64,000 nt of DNA from Roseibium marinum (lineage in GTDB: Bacteria; Pseudomonadota; Alphaproteobacteria; Rhizobiales; Stappiaceae): assembly GCF_002906165.1 (NCBI RefSeq), contig NZ_PPCN01000010.1, positions 186,001-250,000 of the forward strand. The letters run 5' to 3'. This document shows, in pieces, positions 1 through 8,678 of this stretch. The first letter of the stretch is position 1. Every line of letters begins with the position of its first letter. The notes under the pieces were generated by a model. That model had not been told where the DNA came from, did no database searches, and was given only the letters and a program-made list of their open reading frames with translations. Made by a program: the position numbers and the translations under genes.

Positions 1-6
1 AAAAAG

Positions 7-459
7 ATGCGTTCCAAGGTCCTCGTCGTGCTTCTCGGATTGACTTCACTTGGCGCCACAGTCGGAACGCTCGGCGGCTTGAGCCGTGAGGCGGCAGTAG
101 GCGAGATAATGGCTGCGTCTCTCGGTTTGCTTTCCGGACTGGTGGTCTGGATTTTCGCCGCAGATATGAGCAAGGGAACCAATGCCGGTACGATTGTATC
201 GGTCTGCGTCCTGGCCTTTTCGCTGTCGCTGTTTGTGGCGTATTTCGAAGCTTCCAACCGACGCGCCGCACCGGAGAGGTACCTGTTCTGGAGATCGCAC
301 TGCGTTGAAATATATAGCAATCACAATGTTATCGAGAATGCTCTGACGTTCAATATTGCATCTGAAGCCTTTGGAGAAATTTGCGCGAATATTTTTAAAT
401 ATGATCGCTCGCTATTGATCCTGAACGAGAGCGCTCCACCCGCGCCAGCCCAGCCTTAA
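7..459 (+). CDS. Small predicted membrane protein, function unknown
   Basis: I do not recognise this 150-residue protein. It has three hydrophobic stretches, at about residues 5-25, 33-52 and 60-80, followed by a soluble tail of about 65 residues with two cysteines and a Pro/Ala-rich end. That fits a small inner-membrane protein with a C-terminal domain facing one compartment. The ATG lies seven bases from the window edge, so no ribosome site can be judged and the true start may lie outside. It is transcribed toward the TetR gene and has no visible functional partner here. Confidence 0.5.
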   Translation: MRSKVLVVLLGLTSLGATVGTLGGLSREAAVGEIMAASLGLLSGLVVWIFAADMSKGTNAGTIVSVCVLAFSLSLFVAYFEASNRRAAPERYLFWRSHCVEIYSNHNVIENALTFNIASEAFGEICANIFKYDRSLLILNESAPPAPAQP

Positions 460-532
460 GTCTTTTGTATGTGTTCGTATGAACGCGGCAAGGGCCGACG
501 TTGCGGATTAGGTCAATCTGTCGCGAATATCC

Positions 533-1183
533 CTATCCGGCCGCTTCCGGCAGCGGATGCCGGGAGAGAAACCGCGCGAATTCCGCCTCGGTTGCCTGCC
601 GGCCGGTGAAGATCTCCGCATAATAGGGCATCCGCTTCAAACGCGGCTCGAGCGGTTCGTCGGGACCGTCCTTCTTCATTGAAATATAGCCGATCTGTGT
701 CTGGTAGACTGTATTGGCCCGGATGTTCGCGTAACCCGGTTCATAGCCGAAGCGCTCGAACATGGCCTGCAAGGCCTCCAGCCGGACCCGGTCGGCTTCC
801 TCCAGCATTCCGGCAAGGTTCCCGTCCGTGTGGGCCCAGTTACGCACCGCGAATTCAAGGCGTGAATCGAACATGTCCGGCAGGAGCCAGAGGTCGAAGA
901 CATTCAGAACCGCCTCGGTGATGGTCTCCGCATAATCCTCGGTGCGCCTGACGAGATTGCCGGTGTTCCGCGCCTGCCAATAGGTGATCAGGGCATTCAG
1001 CAGGTCGTTGCGGTCGGAAAAATGGCCATAGAAACTGGTGCGCGACAGTCCGAGCCGCTCTGCCAGCGGCATCACCTTGACGGCATCTATGCCGTTTTCC
1101 AGAAGCGCTTCGTAAGCCGCCCTGATCCAGATCTCTCGCGTACCGCGCCATCCGGATGTCTTGTCGATCAAAGCTTCTTTCAT
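533..1183 (-). CDS. TetR family transcriptional regulator
   Basis: Probable repressor of the divergent demethylase operon. The N-terminal 60 residues form a TetR helix-turn-helix, with the recognition helix in LAERLGLSRTSFYGHF, and the rest is a helical ligand-binding and dimerisation domain. A longer reading frame opens at a TTG at 1219. I prefer the ATG at 1183 because GAGGG lies just upstream and the extra 12 residues do not look like family sequence. A perfect 26-bp palindrome lies 58 bp upstream, in the gap before the oxidoreductase gene, as expected for an autoregulated TetR/target pair. The ligand is unknown; a betaine or N-methylated amino acid is the obvious guess from the neighbours. 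Confidence 0.9.
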   Translation of the reverse strand: MKEALIDKTSGWRGTREIWIRAAYEALLENGIDAVKVMPLAERLGLSRTSFYGHFSDRNDLLNALITYWQARNTGNLVRRTEDYAETITEAVLNVFDLWLLPDMFDSRLEFAVRNWAHTDGNLAGMLEEADRVRLEALQAMFERFGYEPGYANIRANTVYQTQIGYISMKKDGPDEPLEPRLKRMPYYAEIFTGRQATEAEFARFLSRHPLPEAAG

Positions 1184-1241
1184 GCCCTCGTTTTTACCAA
1201 GCCCTCCGAACGCCCGCAAATGAAATTGACACCTATGTTTT

Positions 1242-1267
1242 CAAAAACGACATGAATGTCGTTTTTG
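1242..1267. promoter_or_regulatory. Perfect 26-bp palindrome, probable TetR operator
   Basis: CAAAAACGACAT, two bases, then its exact reverse complement: 12-bp arms with no mismatch. It sits between the divergent TetR gene (start 1183) and the flavoenzyme gene (start 1354), the usual place and size for a TetR-family operator controlling both directions. Confidence 0.8.
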
Positions 1268-1353
1268 TGTCTTTTCACGAGCCCGGCAGACAACCTACTC
1301 TTGTAGACAAGCCGGCCCGGGGAATGTGAGAGGCCACGCCCAGAGGAAAACGC

Positions 1354-3390
1354 ATGTCGAAAGATCCATTGCTGCAGCCCTACAGGCTGAAATCCCTGAC
1401 GCTGAAAAACAGGATCATGATCACCTCTCACGAACCGGCGTATCCGGAAGACGGTATGCCCAAGGACCGCTACCGCGCCTATCACGAGACCCGGGCGAAG
1501 GCGGGTGTCGCCCTGACGATGACGGCCGGATCCGCTGCCATATCCAGAGACTCGCCACCTGTCTTCAACAATATTCTTGCCTATAAGGACGAAGTCGTTC
1601 CCTGGATCACGAGGATGACGGATGCCTGCCATGAGCATGGCTGCGCTGTGATGATCCAGCTCACGCATCTGGGCCGGCGCACCGGTTGGAACAAGGGAGA
1701 CTGGTTGCCGTCGGTCTCTCCCAGCCACAAACGGGAGCCGTCGCACAGGGCATTTCCGAAAAAACTGGAAGACTGGGACATCAGCCGGATTGTTCAAGAC
1801 TATGCGGACGCCGCCGAACGGATGAAGGCGGGTGGCATGGACGGTATCGAACTGGAGGCCTACGGCCATCTGATGGACCAGTTCTGGTCTCCTCTGACCA
1901 ACACCCTGGAGGGGCCCTATAACGGGTCCCTGGAAAACCGGATGCGGTTTTCGCTGGAGGTGATCGACGCCATTCGCAAGCGTGTGGGGAAAGACTTCAT
2001 TCTCGGCATTCGGTTCACCGCCGATGAGCAACTGGACGGCGGGATCACGCCGGAGGACGGGCTGGAAATCGCCCGCCGCCTCAAGGCCACCGGCCAGATC
2101 GATTTCCTCAATGTCATCCGCGGCCATATCGATACCGATCCGGGCCTGACGGATGTCATTCCGGTGCAGGGTATGCGCAACGCGCCGCATCTGGATTTTG
2201 CCGGGCGGATTCGCAAGGAGATCGGCCTGCCGACCTTCCATGCCGCGAAGATCCCGGATGTCGCGACCGCGCGTCACGCCATCGCCGAAGGCCTTCTGGA
2301 TATGGTCGGCATGACCCGCGCCCACATCGCGGACCCGTTGATCGTCAGGAAGATCACGGAAAAGCGGGAAGGGGACATCCGTCCCTGCGTCGGGGCGACC
2401 TATTGTCTCGACCGGATCTATCAGGGAGGCGAGGCGCTTTGCATTCACAATGCGGCAACTGGCCGCGAACTGACGATGCCTCATGAAATCGAGCCGTCAA
2501 AAATCAGCAAACGGGTTGTCGTTGTCGGCGCCGGGCCGGCGGGCATGGAGGCCGCGCGCGTGGCCGCCGAGCGCGGTCATCAGGTCACGGTTCTGGAAGC
2601 CGCGCCGGATGCCGGCGGACAGATCCGCCTGACGGCCCAGTCGGCACGCCGCCGCGAGATGATATCGATCATCGACTGGCGCATGGAACAATGCCTTTCG
2701 CGCGGTGTCAGCTTCCGTTTCAATGTCTTCGCGGAGGCGGCGGACGTCCTTTTGGAAAATCCGGATGTTGTCATCGTCGCCACGGGCGGACTGCCGCATA
2801 CCGAAGTGCTTTCGCAAGGCAATGACCTGGTGGTTTCCTCCTGGGACATTATCGCCGGAGATGTGAGACCCGGAAACCGGGTGCTGGTCTATGACGATGC
2901 CGGCGATCACCCTGCGCTGCAGGCCGCCGAACTCATTGCGGCCACCGGTGCTCATGTCGAGGTCATGACGCCGGACCGGTCCTTTGCGCCTGAAATCATG
3001 GCCATGAACCTTGTGCCCTATATGCGCGCGCTGCAGGAAAGGGATGTCCGTTTCACGGTCACTTACCGCCTGAAGGCGGTCCGGCGCTCGGGCAACCTCC
3101 TCACCGCTGTGATCGGCACCGATTATTCGGCCCATACGGAAGAACGGGACTTCGACCAGATCGTCGTCAATCACGGCACAGTACCGATGGACGGCCTCTA
3201 TTTCGATCTGAAGCCGCGCTCGAAAAATCTCGGGTCCGTTGATCAGGCCGCGCTGATTATCGGCAGGCAGCAGCCGCTGGAGGCCAATCCGGACGGGGCG
3301 TTCGCGCTTTTCCGCATCGGTGACGCGGTCTCGGCGCGCAATACCCATGCGGCGGTCTATGATGCCCTGCGGCTGGTCAAGGACATCTAG
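1354..3390 (+). CDS. FMN/FAD oxidoreductase, N-methylproline/dimethylglycine demethylase type
   Basis: A 678-residue member of the Old Yellow Enzyme/2,4-dienoyl-CoA reductase/trimethylamine dehydrogenase family. Residues 1-340 are the FMN TIM barrel, an iron-sulfur motif follows, and the C-terminal half is a nucleotide-binding domain with GAGPAG near residue 391. It resembles StcD (N-methylproline demethylase of stachydrine catabolism) and more distantly DgcA (dimethylglycine demethylase). The neighbouring Rieske oxygenase and its reductase form the matching first step of betaine demethylation, so I infer oxidative removal of an N-methyl group. The cluster motif reads Cys345-x-x-Ala-x-x-Cys351...Cys363, so the usual second cysteine of C-x2-C-x2-C is Ala. 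It is the first gene of a three-gene operon, 145 bp before the next. The substrate (stachydrine-derived or glycine-betaine-derived) cannot be settled from sequence. Confidence 0.8.
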   Translation: MSKDPLLQPYRLKSLTLKNRIMITSHEPAYPEDGMPKDRYRAYHETRAKAGVALTMTAGSAAISRDSPPVFNNILAYKDEVVPWITRMTDACHEHGCAVMIQLTHLGRRTGWNKGDWLPSVSPSHKREPSHRAFPKKLEDWDISRIVQDYADAAERMKAGGMDGIELEAYGHLMDQFWSPLTNTLEGPYNGSLENRMRFSLEVIDAIRKRVGKDFILGIRFTADEQLDGGITPEDGLEIARRLKATGQIDFLNVIRGHIDTDPGLTDVIPVQGMRNAPHLDFAGRIRKEIGLPTFHAAKIPDVATARHAIAEGLLDMVGMTRAHIADPLIVRKITEKREGDIRPCVGATYCLDRIYQGGEALCIHNAATGRELTMPHEIEPSKISKRVVVVGAGPAGMEAARVAAERGHQVTVLEAAPDAGGQIRLTAQSARRREMISIIDWRMEQCLSRGVSFRFNVFAEAADVLLENPDVVIVATGGLPHTEVLSQGNDLVVSSWDIIAGDVRPGNRVLVYDDAGDHPALQAAELIAATGAHVEVMTPDRSFAPEIMAMNLVPYMRALQERDVRFTVTYRLKAVRRSGNLLTAVIGTDYSAHTEERDFDQIVVNHGTVPMDGLYFDLKPRSKNLGSVDQAALIIGRQQPLEANPDGAFALFRIGDAVSARNTHAAVYDALRLVKDI

Positions 3391-3535
3391 AAATGCTGCG
3401 TTGCACGAAAATATTCGAGGCCGCGTCCAAACTGCATAAGCCGATGCCGTTTTTGGCTATGGTCCTGGCGGAGGGAGAGCCTAACTTCCGGTCTTGAATT
3501 GAGCCGCAAGAGTCGGCTGGATAGGATGTGTCCCC

Positions 3536-4771
3536 ATGCTAAGCGATGCAGATGTTCTCTCCCTCCTGATGGGCCGCCGGCCAGGGTATTCCCTGCCGCA
3601 GGCCTTTTATACCGACGGGGATATCTTTCAGTCGGATATGAAAAACATCTGGCACAGCGAATGGATCTTCGCCGCGCCCTCGGCGGAGCTTCCCAAATCC
3701 GGGAACTACATCACGCTGCAGATAGGCGCCTATTCGGTCATCATCGTCCGGGGGGCGGACGGCGCCATCCGCGCATTCCACAATTCCTGCCGTCACCGCG
3801 GCAGCCGCATCTGCTCCGCCACCAAGGGCTCCGCGCCGAAGCTTGTCTGCCCCTACCACCAGTGGACATACGAGCTTGACGGCAAGCTGCTCTTCGCGCG
3901 CGAGATGGGGCCGGATTTCAAGCCGGATGAGCACGGACTGAAACCTGTCCACTGTACGAACCTGTCCGGCATGGTCTTTATCTGTCTTGCCGATGTCGCG
4001 CCCGATACCGCCGAACTGCAGACACAGGCCGCCCGGTATTTCGGCCCGCATGACCTGGCCGGACTGAAGGTTGCCCATAGCTCGACCATCATCGAGAAAG
4101 CCAACTGGAAGCTGGTGATGGAGAACAACCGGGAATGTTATCATTGCTCCGGTTCCCATCCGTCCCTGTGCCGCACCTTCCCCGATGACCCGTACCTGGT
4201 TGGTGGTGACGACGCGGCGACATCCAATGTCGGCAAGGCGCATGTGGAGCGCTGCGAAAAAGCCGGTCTGCCGGCGAAATTCATGATTTCTCCGTCCGAA
4301 CAATGGCGGTTCGTGCGCATTCCGTTCCTCGGCAATGCGGTCAGCTACACGATGGACGGCACGGCCGCGGTCTCAAGGCGTGTCGGCTCCGTTCCGTTCG
4401 ACAATGCCGGGTCCTGCCTGTTCTTCCACTTTCCCAATACCTGGAACCACTTCCTGTCCGACCAGGTTCTGACATTCCGCATGCTGCCCGTCGGACCGAT
4501 GGAGACCGAAGTCACCACCACCTGGCTGGTGCACAAGGATGCCGAAGAGGGTGTCGATTACGATCTGGAGCGCCTGACCGAGGTCTGGATACACACAAAC
4601 GACGAGGACCGGCGGATCGTTGAGGAAAACCAGATCGGTATCAATTCACCCGCCTATGAACCCGGTCCCTATTCCGCGACCCAGGAAAGCGGCGTCATTC
4701 AGTTCATCGACTGGTATGCGCGCGCGCTTGAAAAGAGACTGATCCGCCGCTTCCGCGTGGCGGCGGAGTAG
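3536..4771 (+). CDS. Rieske oxygenase, betaine N-demethylase type (GbcA/Stc2-like)
   Basis: Large subunit of an aromatic-ring-hydroxylase-type Rieske oxygenase, 411 residues. The [2Fe-2S] ligands appear as CRH, then CPYH some 20 residues later, in the first third. The mononuclear iron site begins at NNRECYHC followed by SHPSL near residue 200. This family includes GbcA, which removes a methyl from glycine betaine, and Stc2, which demethylates stachydrine, both using O2 and electrons from a reductase. The reductase gene starts four bases after this stop, so the two are almost certainly cotranslated. With the upstream flavoenzyme this gives two successive N-demethylations, releasing formaldehyde. 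Glycine betaine, stachydrine and related quaternary ammonium compounds are all possible substrates. Confidence 0.87.
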   Translation: MLSDADVLSLLMGRRPGYSLPQAFYTDGDIFQSDMKNIWHSEWIFAAPSAELPKSGNYITLQIGAYSVIIVRGADGAIRAFHNSCRHRGSRICSATKGSAPKLVCPYHQWTYELDGKLLFAREMGPDFKPDEHGLKPVHCTNLSGMVFICLADVAPDTAELQTQAARYFGPHDLAGLKVAHSSTIIEKANWKLVMENNRECYHCSGSHPSLCRTFPDDPYLVGGDDAATSNVGKAHVERCEKAGLPAKFMISPSEQWRFVRIPFLGNAVSYTMDGTAAVSRRVGSVPFDNAGSCLFFHFPNTWNHFLSDQVLTFRMLPVGPMETEVTTTWLVHKDAEEGVDYDLERLTEVWIHTNDEDRRIVEENQIGINSPAYEPGPYSATQESGVIQFIDWYARALEKRLIRRFRVAAE

Positions 4772-4775
4772 AGAC

Positions 4776-5849
4776 ATGATCCCGATGCCCGGGCGCGAAA
4801 CGCCTGTCTGGACCGATAGCGAAATCCTGGAATGCGTCAGCGTGCTGCCGGAAGCGCCCGATGTGAGGACCTTCACCTTTCGACCGCCCTCCGGCGCAAC
4901 CTTCCTCTACAAGGCCGGCCAGTTCATTACCCTGGACTTGCCGGTTCCCGGCGGCAATGTGCAGCGGACCTATACGCTCTCCTCTTCACCGGTATCGAAT
5001 GCCTATATCTCCGTGACCGTTAAGGCCCAGCAGGGAAGTATCGGCACCAGGTGGATGCTGGACCATCTGGTGCCCGGAATGCGGGTCCGGGCTTTCGGAC
5101 CGGCGGGGCTGTTCCATCTGCCCGTCAATCCGGACGGCAAATACCTTTTTGTCTCGGCGGGGTCCGGCGTCACGCCGATGATGTCCATGGCAACGACCCT
5201 GTTTGAACGTGGTGAAGACCCCGATATCTGCTTCATTCAATGCGCCAACCGCCCGGCCGATCTCATCTTCCGCAAGAAGCTGGAATACATGGCGAGCCGT
5301 GTGAGCGGGCTTCAATTGCATTTCGTCGTGAGCAAGAGCGATCCTTACGAGGTCTGGACCGGGTATCGCGGCCGTTTCAACCAGTTGATGCTTGGTCTCA
5401 TGTGCGCCGACTATCTGGAACGGGAGGTCTATTGCTGCGGTCCGGACGGGTTCATGGATGCCGTGCGCGAGATCCTGAACGCGCTGGGCTACGACATGGA
5501 CCGCTATCATCAGGAAAGCTTCCAGGCTCCTGCGGAAACCAACGCGGAATTGACCGAATTCGACGACGTCGTGCCGCAGGAGGACGTCCAGGCGCAGATT
5601 GTTTTCGCAGGCTCGAAAGTCTCGGCATGGTGCTCGCAGACAGATACGGTTCTGGCGGTTGCCAAGGGTGCGGGCCTCAACATTCCCTCCGGCTGCACCT
5701 TCGGCGTTTGCGGAACCTGCCGGATCAAGAAGCTGTCCGGCGACGTGCATATGGTTCATTCCGGTGGCATCAGCGAGGACGATGTCGAAGCCGGCTACAT
5801 CCTCGCCTGCTGCTCCAATCCGATCGGCACGGTCGAGGTGGAGGTTTAG
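4776..5849 (+). CDS. Flavin/2Fe-2S oxidoreductase partner of the Rieske oxygenase (GbcB-like)
   Basis: Electron-transfer partner of the upstream oxygenase, 357 residues. The N-terminal FAD-binding barrel carries RTYTLSS, the usual RxYS flavin motif. A NAD(P)-binding domain follows with GSGVTPMMS, and the C-terminus is a plant-type [2Fe-2S] ferredoxin with SGCTFGVCGTC and a final cysteine in LACCSNP. This FAD-NAD-ferredoxin order is that of GbcB, the hybrid-cluster-type NADH oxidoreductases and class IB reductases. The start is four bases after the oxygenase stop. It is the last gene of the operon; the following 134 bp hold no gene. Confidence 0.88.
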   Translation: MIPMPGRETPVWTDSEILECVSVLPEAPDVRTFTFRPPSGATFLYKAGQFITLDLPVPGGNVQRTYTLSSSPVSNAYISVTVKAQQGSIGTRWMLDHLVPGMRVRAFGPAGLFHLPVNPDGKYLFVSAGSGVTPMMSMATTLFERGEDPDICFIQCANRPADLIFRKKLEYMASRVSGLQLHFVVSKSDPYEVWTGYRGRFNQLMLGLMCADYLEREVYCCGPDGFMDAVREILNALGYDMDRYHQESFQAPAETNAELTEFDDVVPQEDVQAQIVFAGSKVSAWCSQTDTVLAVAKGAGLNIPSGCTFGVCGTCRIKKLSGDVHMVHSGGISEDDVEAGYILACCSNPIGTVEVEV

Positions 5850-5983
5850 CTCTGCCTGACTTTTACCTGCGCGGCGATCCGCGAAAACGCGGTCAATTGT
5901 GAAATATGCAAGAAATGCGATATGTCAATTGCTCCCGGCTGCAGGAAGCGTATCCTTGAGGCAGCATCAAGGGAGGACATCGC

Positions 5984-6484
5984 ATGCTGGAAAAATTCGG
6001 GAAGATCGTTCAGACACTTTTCCTGGGAGCCGCTTTGATGACCGGCGTAACATCGGTCTCAACAGCCCAAAGCATTCCTGAAGGGGTGACCGCGTATGAA
6101 ATCGAAGGTGCCTTCGACGATATTCGCTTTGACTTGGAAAACGCCATCGTCAACCGCGGTCTCGTAATCGACTACGTCTCGCATATCGGCGATATGCTCG
6201 CCCGGACGGGGGAGGATGTCGGCGGCAATAAGCAGATTTTCTCCAATGCCCAGGCGATGCTGTTCTGCTCGGCCAACCTGTCGAGAAAGGCAATGGAAGC
6301 GGACGCGGCGAATATCGCCTATTGTCCTTACACCCTGTTTGTCTATGAAACGCCGGACGCTGCCGGCAAGGTCACGGTTGGTTTCCGCCAGCTTTCCGCC
6401 TCCGGCTCTAAGGAGTCCAGGGCCGCCATTGCCGATGTCAATGCGCTGCTCGATGAGATCGCCAGGGAAGCTTCCGGGCAGTAA
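5984..6484 (+). CDS. Exported DUF302-domain protein
   Basis: 166 residues beginning with a clear signal peptide (hydrophobic run to about residue 27, cleavage after STAQ or nearby). The mature part matches the DUF302/TT1751-like fold: an N-terminal region on suppression of a short substrate-like segment, a central FCSA motif and the block IAYCPYTLFVYE. DUF302 proteins are small dimeric periplasmic or cytoplasmic proteins of unproven function, sometimes linked to metal or redox stress. A strong ribosome site (GGGAGGA) precedes the ATG. Its last base is 31 bp from the end of the convergent dehydrogenase gene. Confidence 0.75.
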   Translation: MLEKFGKIVQTLFLGAALMTGVTSVSTAQSIPEGVTAYEIEGAFDDIRFDLENAIVNRGLVIDYVSHIGDMLARTGEDVGGNKQIFSNAQAMLFCSANLSRKAMEADAANIAYCPYTLFVYETPDAAGKVTVGFRQLSASGSKESRAAIADVNALLDEIAREASGQ

Positions 6485-6515
6485 AGAGCAGCGATGGGCA
6501 AGGCGGCCGGCAGGA

Positions 6516-7397
6516 TTATTTCTTGTCGGCATTCTCCAGCCGGGCAATCAGGCTGGAGGTGTCCCAGCGCTTGCCGCCCATCGCCTGAACCTCGGCATAG
6601 AACTGATCGACCAGTGCCGTGACCGGCAGGCGGGCGCCGGTATCATTTGCTGTCTTCAGGCAGATGCCGAGATCCTTGCGCATCCAGTCGACGGCAAAGC
6701 CGTAGTCGAACTTGCCCTCGTTCATCGTTTCCCAGCGGTTTTCCATTTGCCAGGACTGTGCCGCGCCACCACGGATCGCCGAAATGACGCGCTCGACATC
6801 CAGATCCGCCTTTTTGGCGAAGTGAATGGCTTCGGAAAGTCCTTGAAGAACACCCGCGATGCAGATCTGGTTGACCATCTTGGTCAACTGTCCCGCGCCG
6901 CTTTCCCCCATCAGCCCGACGAATTTGGCAAAGCATTCTATAACCGGCTTCGCCTTGTCGAAAGTGTCCTGGTCACCGCCGCACATGACGGTCAACGCAC
7001 CGTTTTCGGCACCTGCCTGTCCACCGGAAACCGGGGCATCGACAAATCCGCAACCCTTGTCCCTGGCAGCCGCATAGAGCTCGCGGGCGACTTCGGCTGA
7101 CGCCGTGGTGTTATCGACGAATACCGCGCCTTGCTTCAGGCCGTGAAATGCACCGTCCGCACCGGTGGTGACGGTGCGCAGGTCGTCGTCATTGCCGACG
7201 CAGGAGAAAACGAAGTCGCAACCTTCCGCGGCATCCTTCGGTGTTTCGGCAAAGCCGCCGCCAAATTGCTTCGCCCATTTTTCCGCCTTGGCTGTGGTGC
7301 GGTTATAGACCGTAACGTCATGGCCTCCTTTGGCTTTCAGGTGGCCTGCCATCGGAAAACCCATGACTCCCAAACCGATGAATGCAACCTTTGCCAT
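6516..7397 (-). CDS. 3-hydroxyisobutyrate dehydrogenase family oxidoreductase
   Basis: NAD(P)-dependent beta-hydroxyacid dehydrogenase, 293 residues, close to the family norm. The Rossmann motif GLGVMGFPMA is at the N-terminus, the substrate-binding DAPVSGG block is near residue 122, and the catalytic lysine lies in GAGQLTKMVNQ. The family includes 3-hydroxyisobutyrate dehydrogenase (valine degradation), tartronate semialdehyde reductase and glyoxylate/succinic semialdehyde reductases, and the exact substrate cannot be told. I place the start at the ATG at 7397, with AGGGAG seven bases upstream, rather than the TTG one codon earlier. A terminator hairpin for an upstream small gene lies just before this ribosome site, so the gene probably has its own promoter or depends on read-through. 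Confidence 0.88.
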   Translation of the reverse strand: MAKVAFIGLGVMGFPMAGHLKAKGGHDVTVYNRTTAKAEKWAKQFGGGFAETPKDAAEGCDFVFSCVGNDDDLRTVTTGADGAFHGLKQGAVFVDNTTASAEVARELYAAARDKGCGFVDAPVSGGQAGAENGALTVMCGGDQDTFDKAKPVIECFAKFVGLMGESGAGQLTKMVNQICIAGVLQGLSEAIHFAKKADLDVERVISAIRGGAAQSWQMENRWETMNEGKFDYGFAVDWMRKDLGICLKTANDTGARLPVTALVDQFYAEVQAMGGKRWDTSSLIARLENADKK

Positions 7398-7414
7398 CAA
7401 GACGCTCCCTTTTC

Positions 7415-7441
7415 AAAAGAAGGCCCGGTGAACACCGGGCC
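7415..7441 (-). terminator. Rho-independent terminator
   Basis: Read on the minus strand this is a perfect 9-bp stem, GGCCCGGTG paired with CACCGGGCC, followed by TTCTTTT. It lies downstream of the small minus-strand frame ending at 7514 and upstream of the dehydrogenase gene, so it should end the small transcript. Confidence 0.75.
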
Positions 7442-7513
7442 GTTGAATAAGTTGTTCGTCTTGGTTTTAGGACATTCGGTGCGGTCTGTCAGCCGGTGAG
7501 GCGTAGGTCCGGA

Positions 7514-7681
7514 TCAGTCTCTCAGGGCCAGAAGCCGGACGAAACGGCGCAGCCAGCCGACAAGGGATCCGTTTCCATTGCCTGATACGGCTTCAAGGCG
7601 TCGCTGAGTGACCGGGTCGGGACGGGTGCTTGCGGAAAAGCGGGTTGCTTCCTGAAAGCTTCGTGCGTAAATATCCAACAT
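7514..7681 (-). CDS. Possible 55-residue basic small protein
   Basis: A short frame starting at ATG 7681 and ending with TGA at 7514-7516. The predicted product is 55 residues with a basic, amphipathic C-terminus (GWLRRFVRLLAL). Support is indirect: AAGGA lies about 13 bases upstream, it is divergent from the LysR gene with a 99-bp shared promoter region, and a good terminator follows. I do not recognise a family. It could be a LysR-controlled small protein or a chance frame in a leader RNA. Confidence 0.4.
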   Translation of the reverse strand: MLDIYARSFQEATRFSASTRPDPVTQRRLEAVSGNGNGSLVGWLRRFVRLLALRD

Positions 7682-7780
7682 GGCCTTACATTCCTTTCTG
7701 GTGTGCTTGACAAGAATGTGGCTGTATCCTGTCTTTGAATCCAGTCAGGAAGATTTCCGAAATGTAAGGTGAGATTACAG

Positions 7781-8671
7781 ATGGATTGGCGTTCCCTGCC
7801 TTCGCTCAACAGTTTGAAGACCTTTGCAGCCGTCGCGGAGACCAGAAATCTCTCCGCCGCGGGGCGCGAGCTGAATGTGACGCATGCGGCCGTCAGTCAG
7901 CAGGTGAAGAGCCTCGAAAACTTTCTCGGGCTGCAGCTTGTCATGAGGGAAGGGCGCGGGATCGCGCTGTCTCCGGAAGGCGAACAGCTCTTTGAAGGAC
8001 TGAGCCGTGGCTTCGAGGCGATCGTGGAAACGGTTGAAGAATTGCTGCGAGAGGACATCTCACGCCCGCTCAACATCACAGTGACGCCGTCCTTCGCCAT
8101 CAGCTGGCTGATGCCGCGCATCAACGATTTCCGCCTCAAGCATCCGGATATCGAACTCATGCTCAACCCGACTGCGGAGGTGGTCGAATTGAAACCTGGC
8201 GGCGTCGATCTGGCGGTCCGCTTCGGCAAGGGAGACTGGCCCGGCCTTGAGTCGGAGCTCTTCATCTGCACGAATTTCGCCGTAGTCGGCGCAAGTTGCC
8301 TGATAGGAGACAAACGCATTGAGAAGCCGGAAGACATCCTCGAGTTTCCGTGGCTTTCCGAATATGGCACAAACGAACTGACGATGTGGATGGAACGTCA
8401 GGGGGTGGTTCCGTGCTGCAAGCTCAATATCACCCATATGCCGGGTTACATGGTGCTCGAAGGGGTCCGCAGGGGCGAAGGCATTTCAGCGACCGCTAAA
8501 ATGTTTCTCGAAGCCGATATTGCCACCGGAAATCTGAAGGTCTTGTTCGAAGAGGGCGTTTATCCGGGAACCGGCTATCATCTGGTGACACGGCACGGTG
8601 TCAAACGCCCGCCCCTGAAGGCCTTCATGAGCTGGTTGCGAACCTTGCGACCGGATCTGACGGACTGCTGA
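7781..8671 (+). CDS. LysR family transcriptional regulator, GcvA type
   Basis: 296 residues. The N-terminal winged helix-turn-helix covers residues 5-65 (AAGRELNVTHAAVSQQVKSL), followed by a periplasmic-binding-protein-like effector domain. The sequence style, with LPSLNSLKTFAAVAE at the start and the ALSPEGEQL block, is that of the GcvA/AmpR-like branch. The ATG at 7781 is preceded by AAGGTGAG, so I prefer it over the GTG at 7769. It ends 7 bp from the end of the convergent PLP-enzyme gene and is divergent from a small frame. It probably regulates the adjacent amino-acid transport cluster, itself, or the small gene. Confidence 0.9.
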   Translation: MDWRSLPSLNSLKTFAAVAETRNLSAAGRELNVTHAAVSQQVKSLENFLGLQLVMREGRGIALSPEGEQLFEGLSRGFEAIVETVEELLREDISRPLNITVTPSFAISWLMPRINDFRLKHPDIELMLNPTAEVVELKPGGVDLAVRFGKGDWPGLESELFICTNFAVVGASCLIGDKRIEKPEDILEFPWLSEYGTNELTMWMERQGVVPCCKLNITHMPGYMVLEGVRRGEGISATAKMFLEADIATGNLKVLFEEGVYPGTGYHLVTRHGVKRPPLKAFMSWLRTLRPDLTDC

Positions 8672-8678
8672 CAGGCCT

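Noticed and set aside
1180..2484. 434-codon frame on the minus strand opposite the flavoenzyme gene
   Set aside because: It is a shadow of the strongly supported plus-strand gene, with no family features and a Arg/His/Asp-rich composition typical of antisense frames in GC-rich DNA.
1354..5849. Naming the operon genes gbcA/gbcB/dgcA or stc genes outright
   Set aside because: Glycine-betaine and stachydrine demethylases share all the motifs seen, so the substrate cannot be decided from sequence alone.
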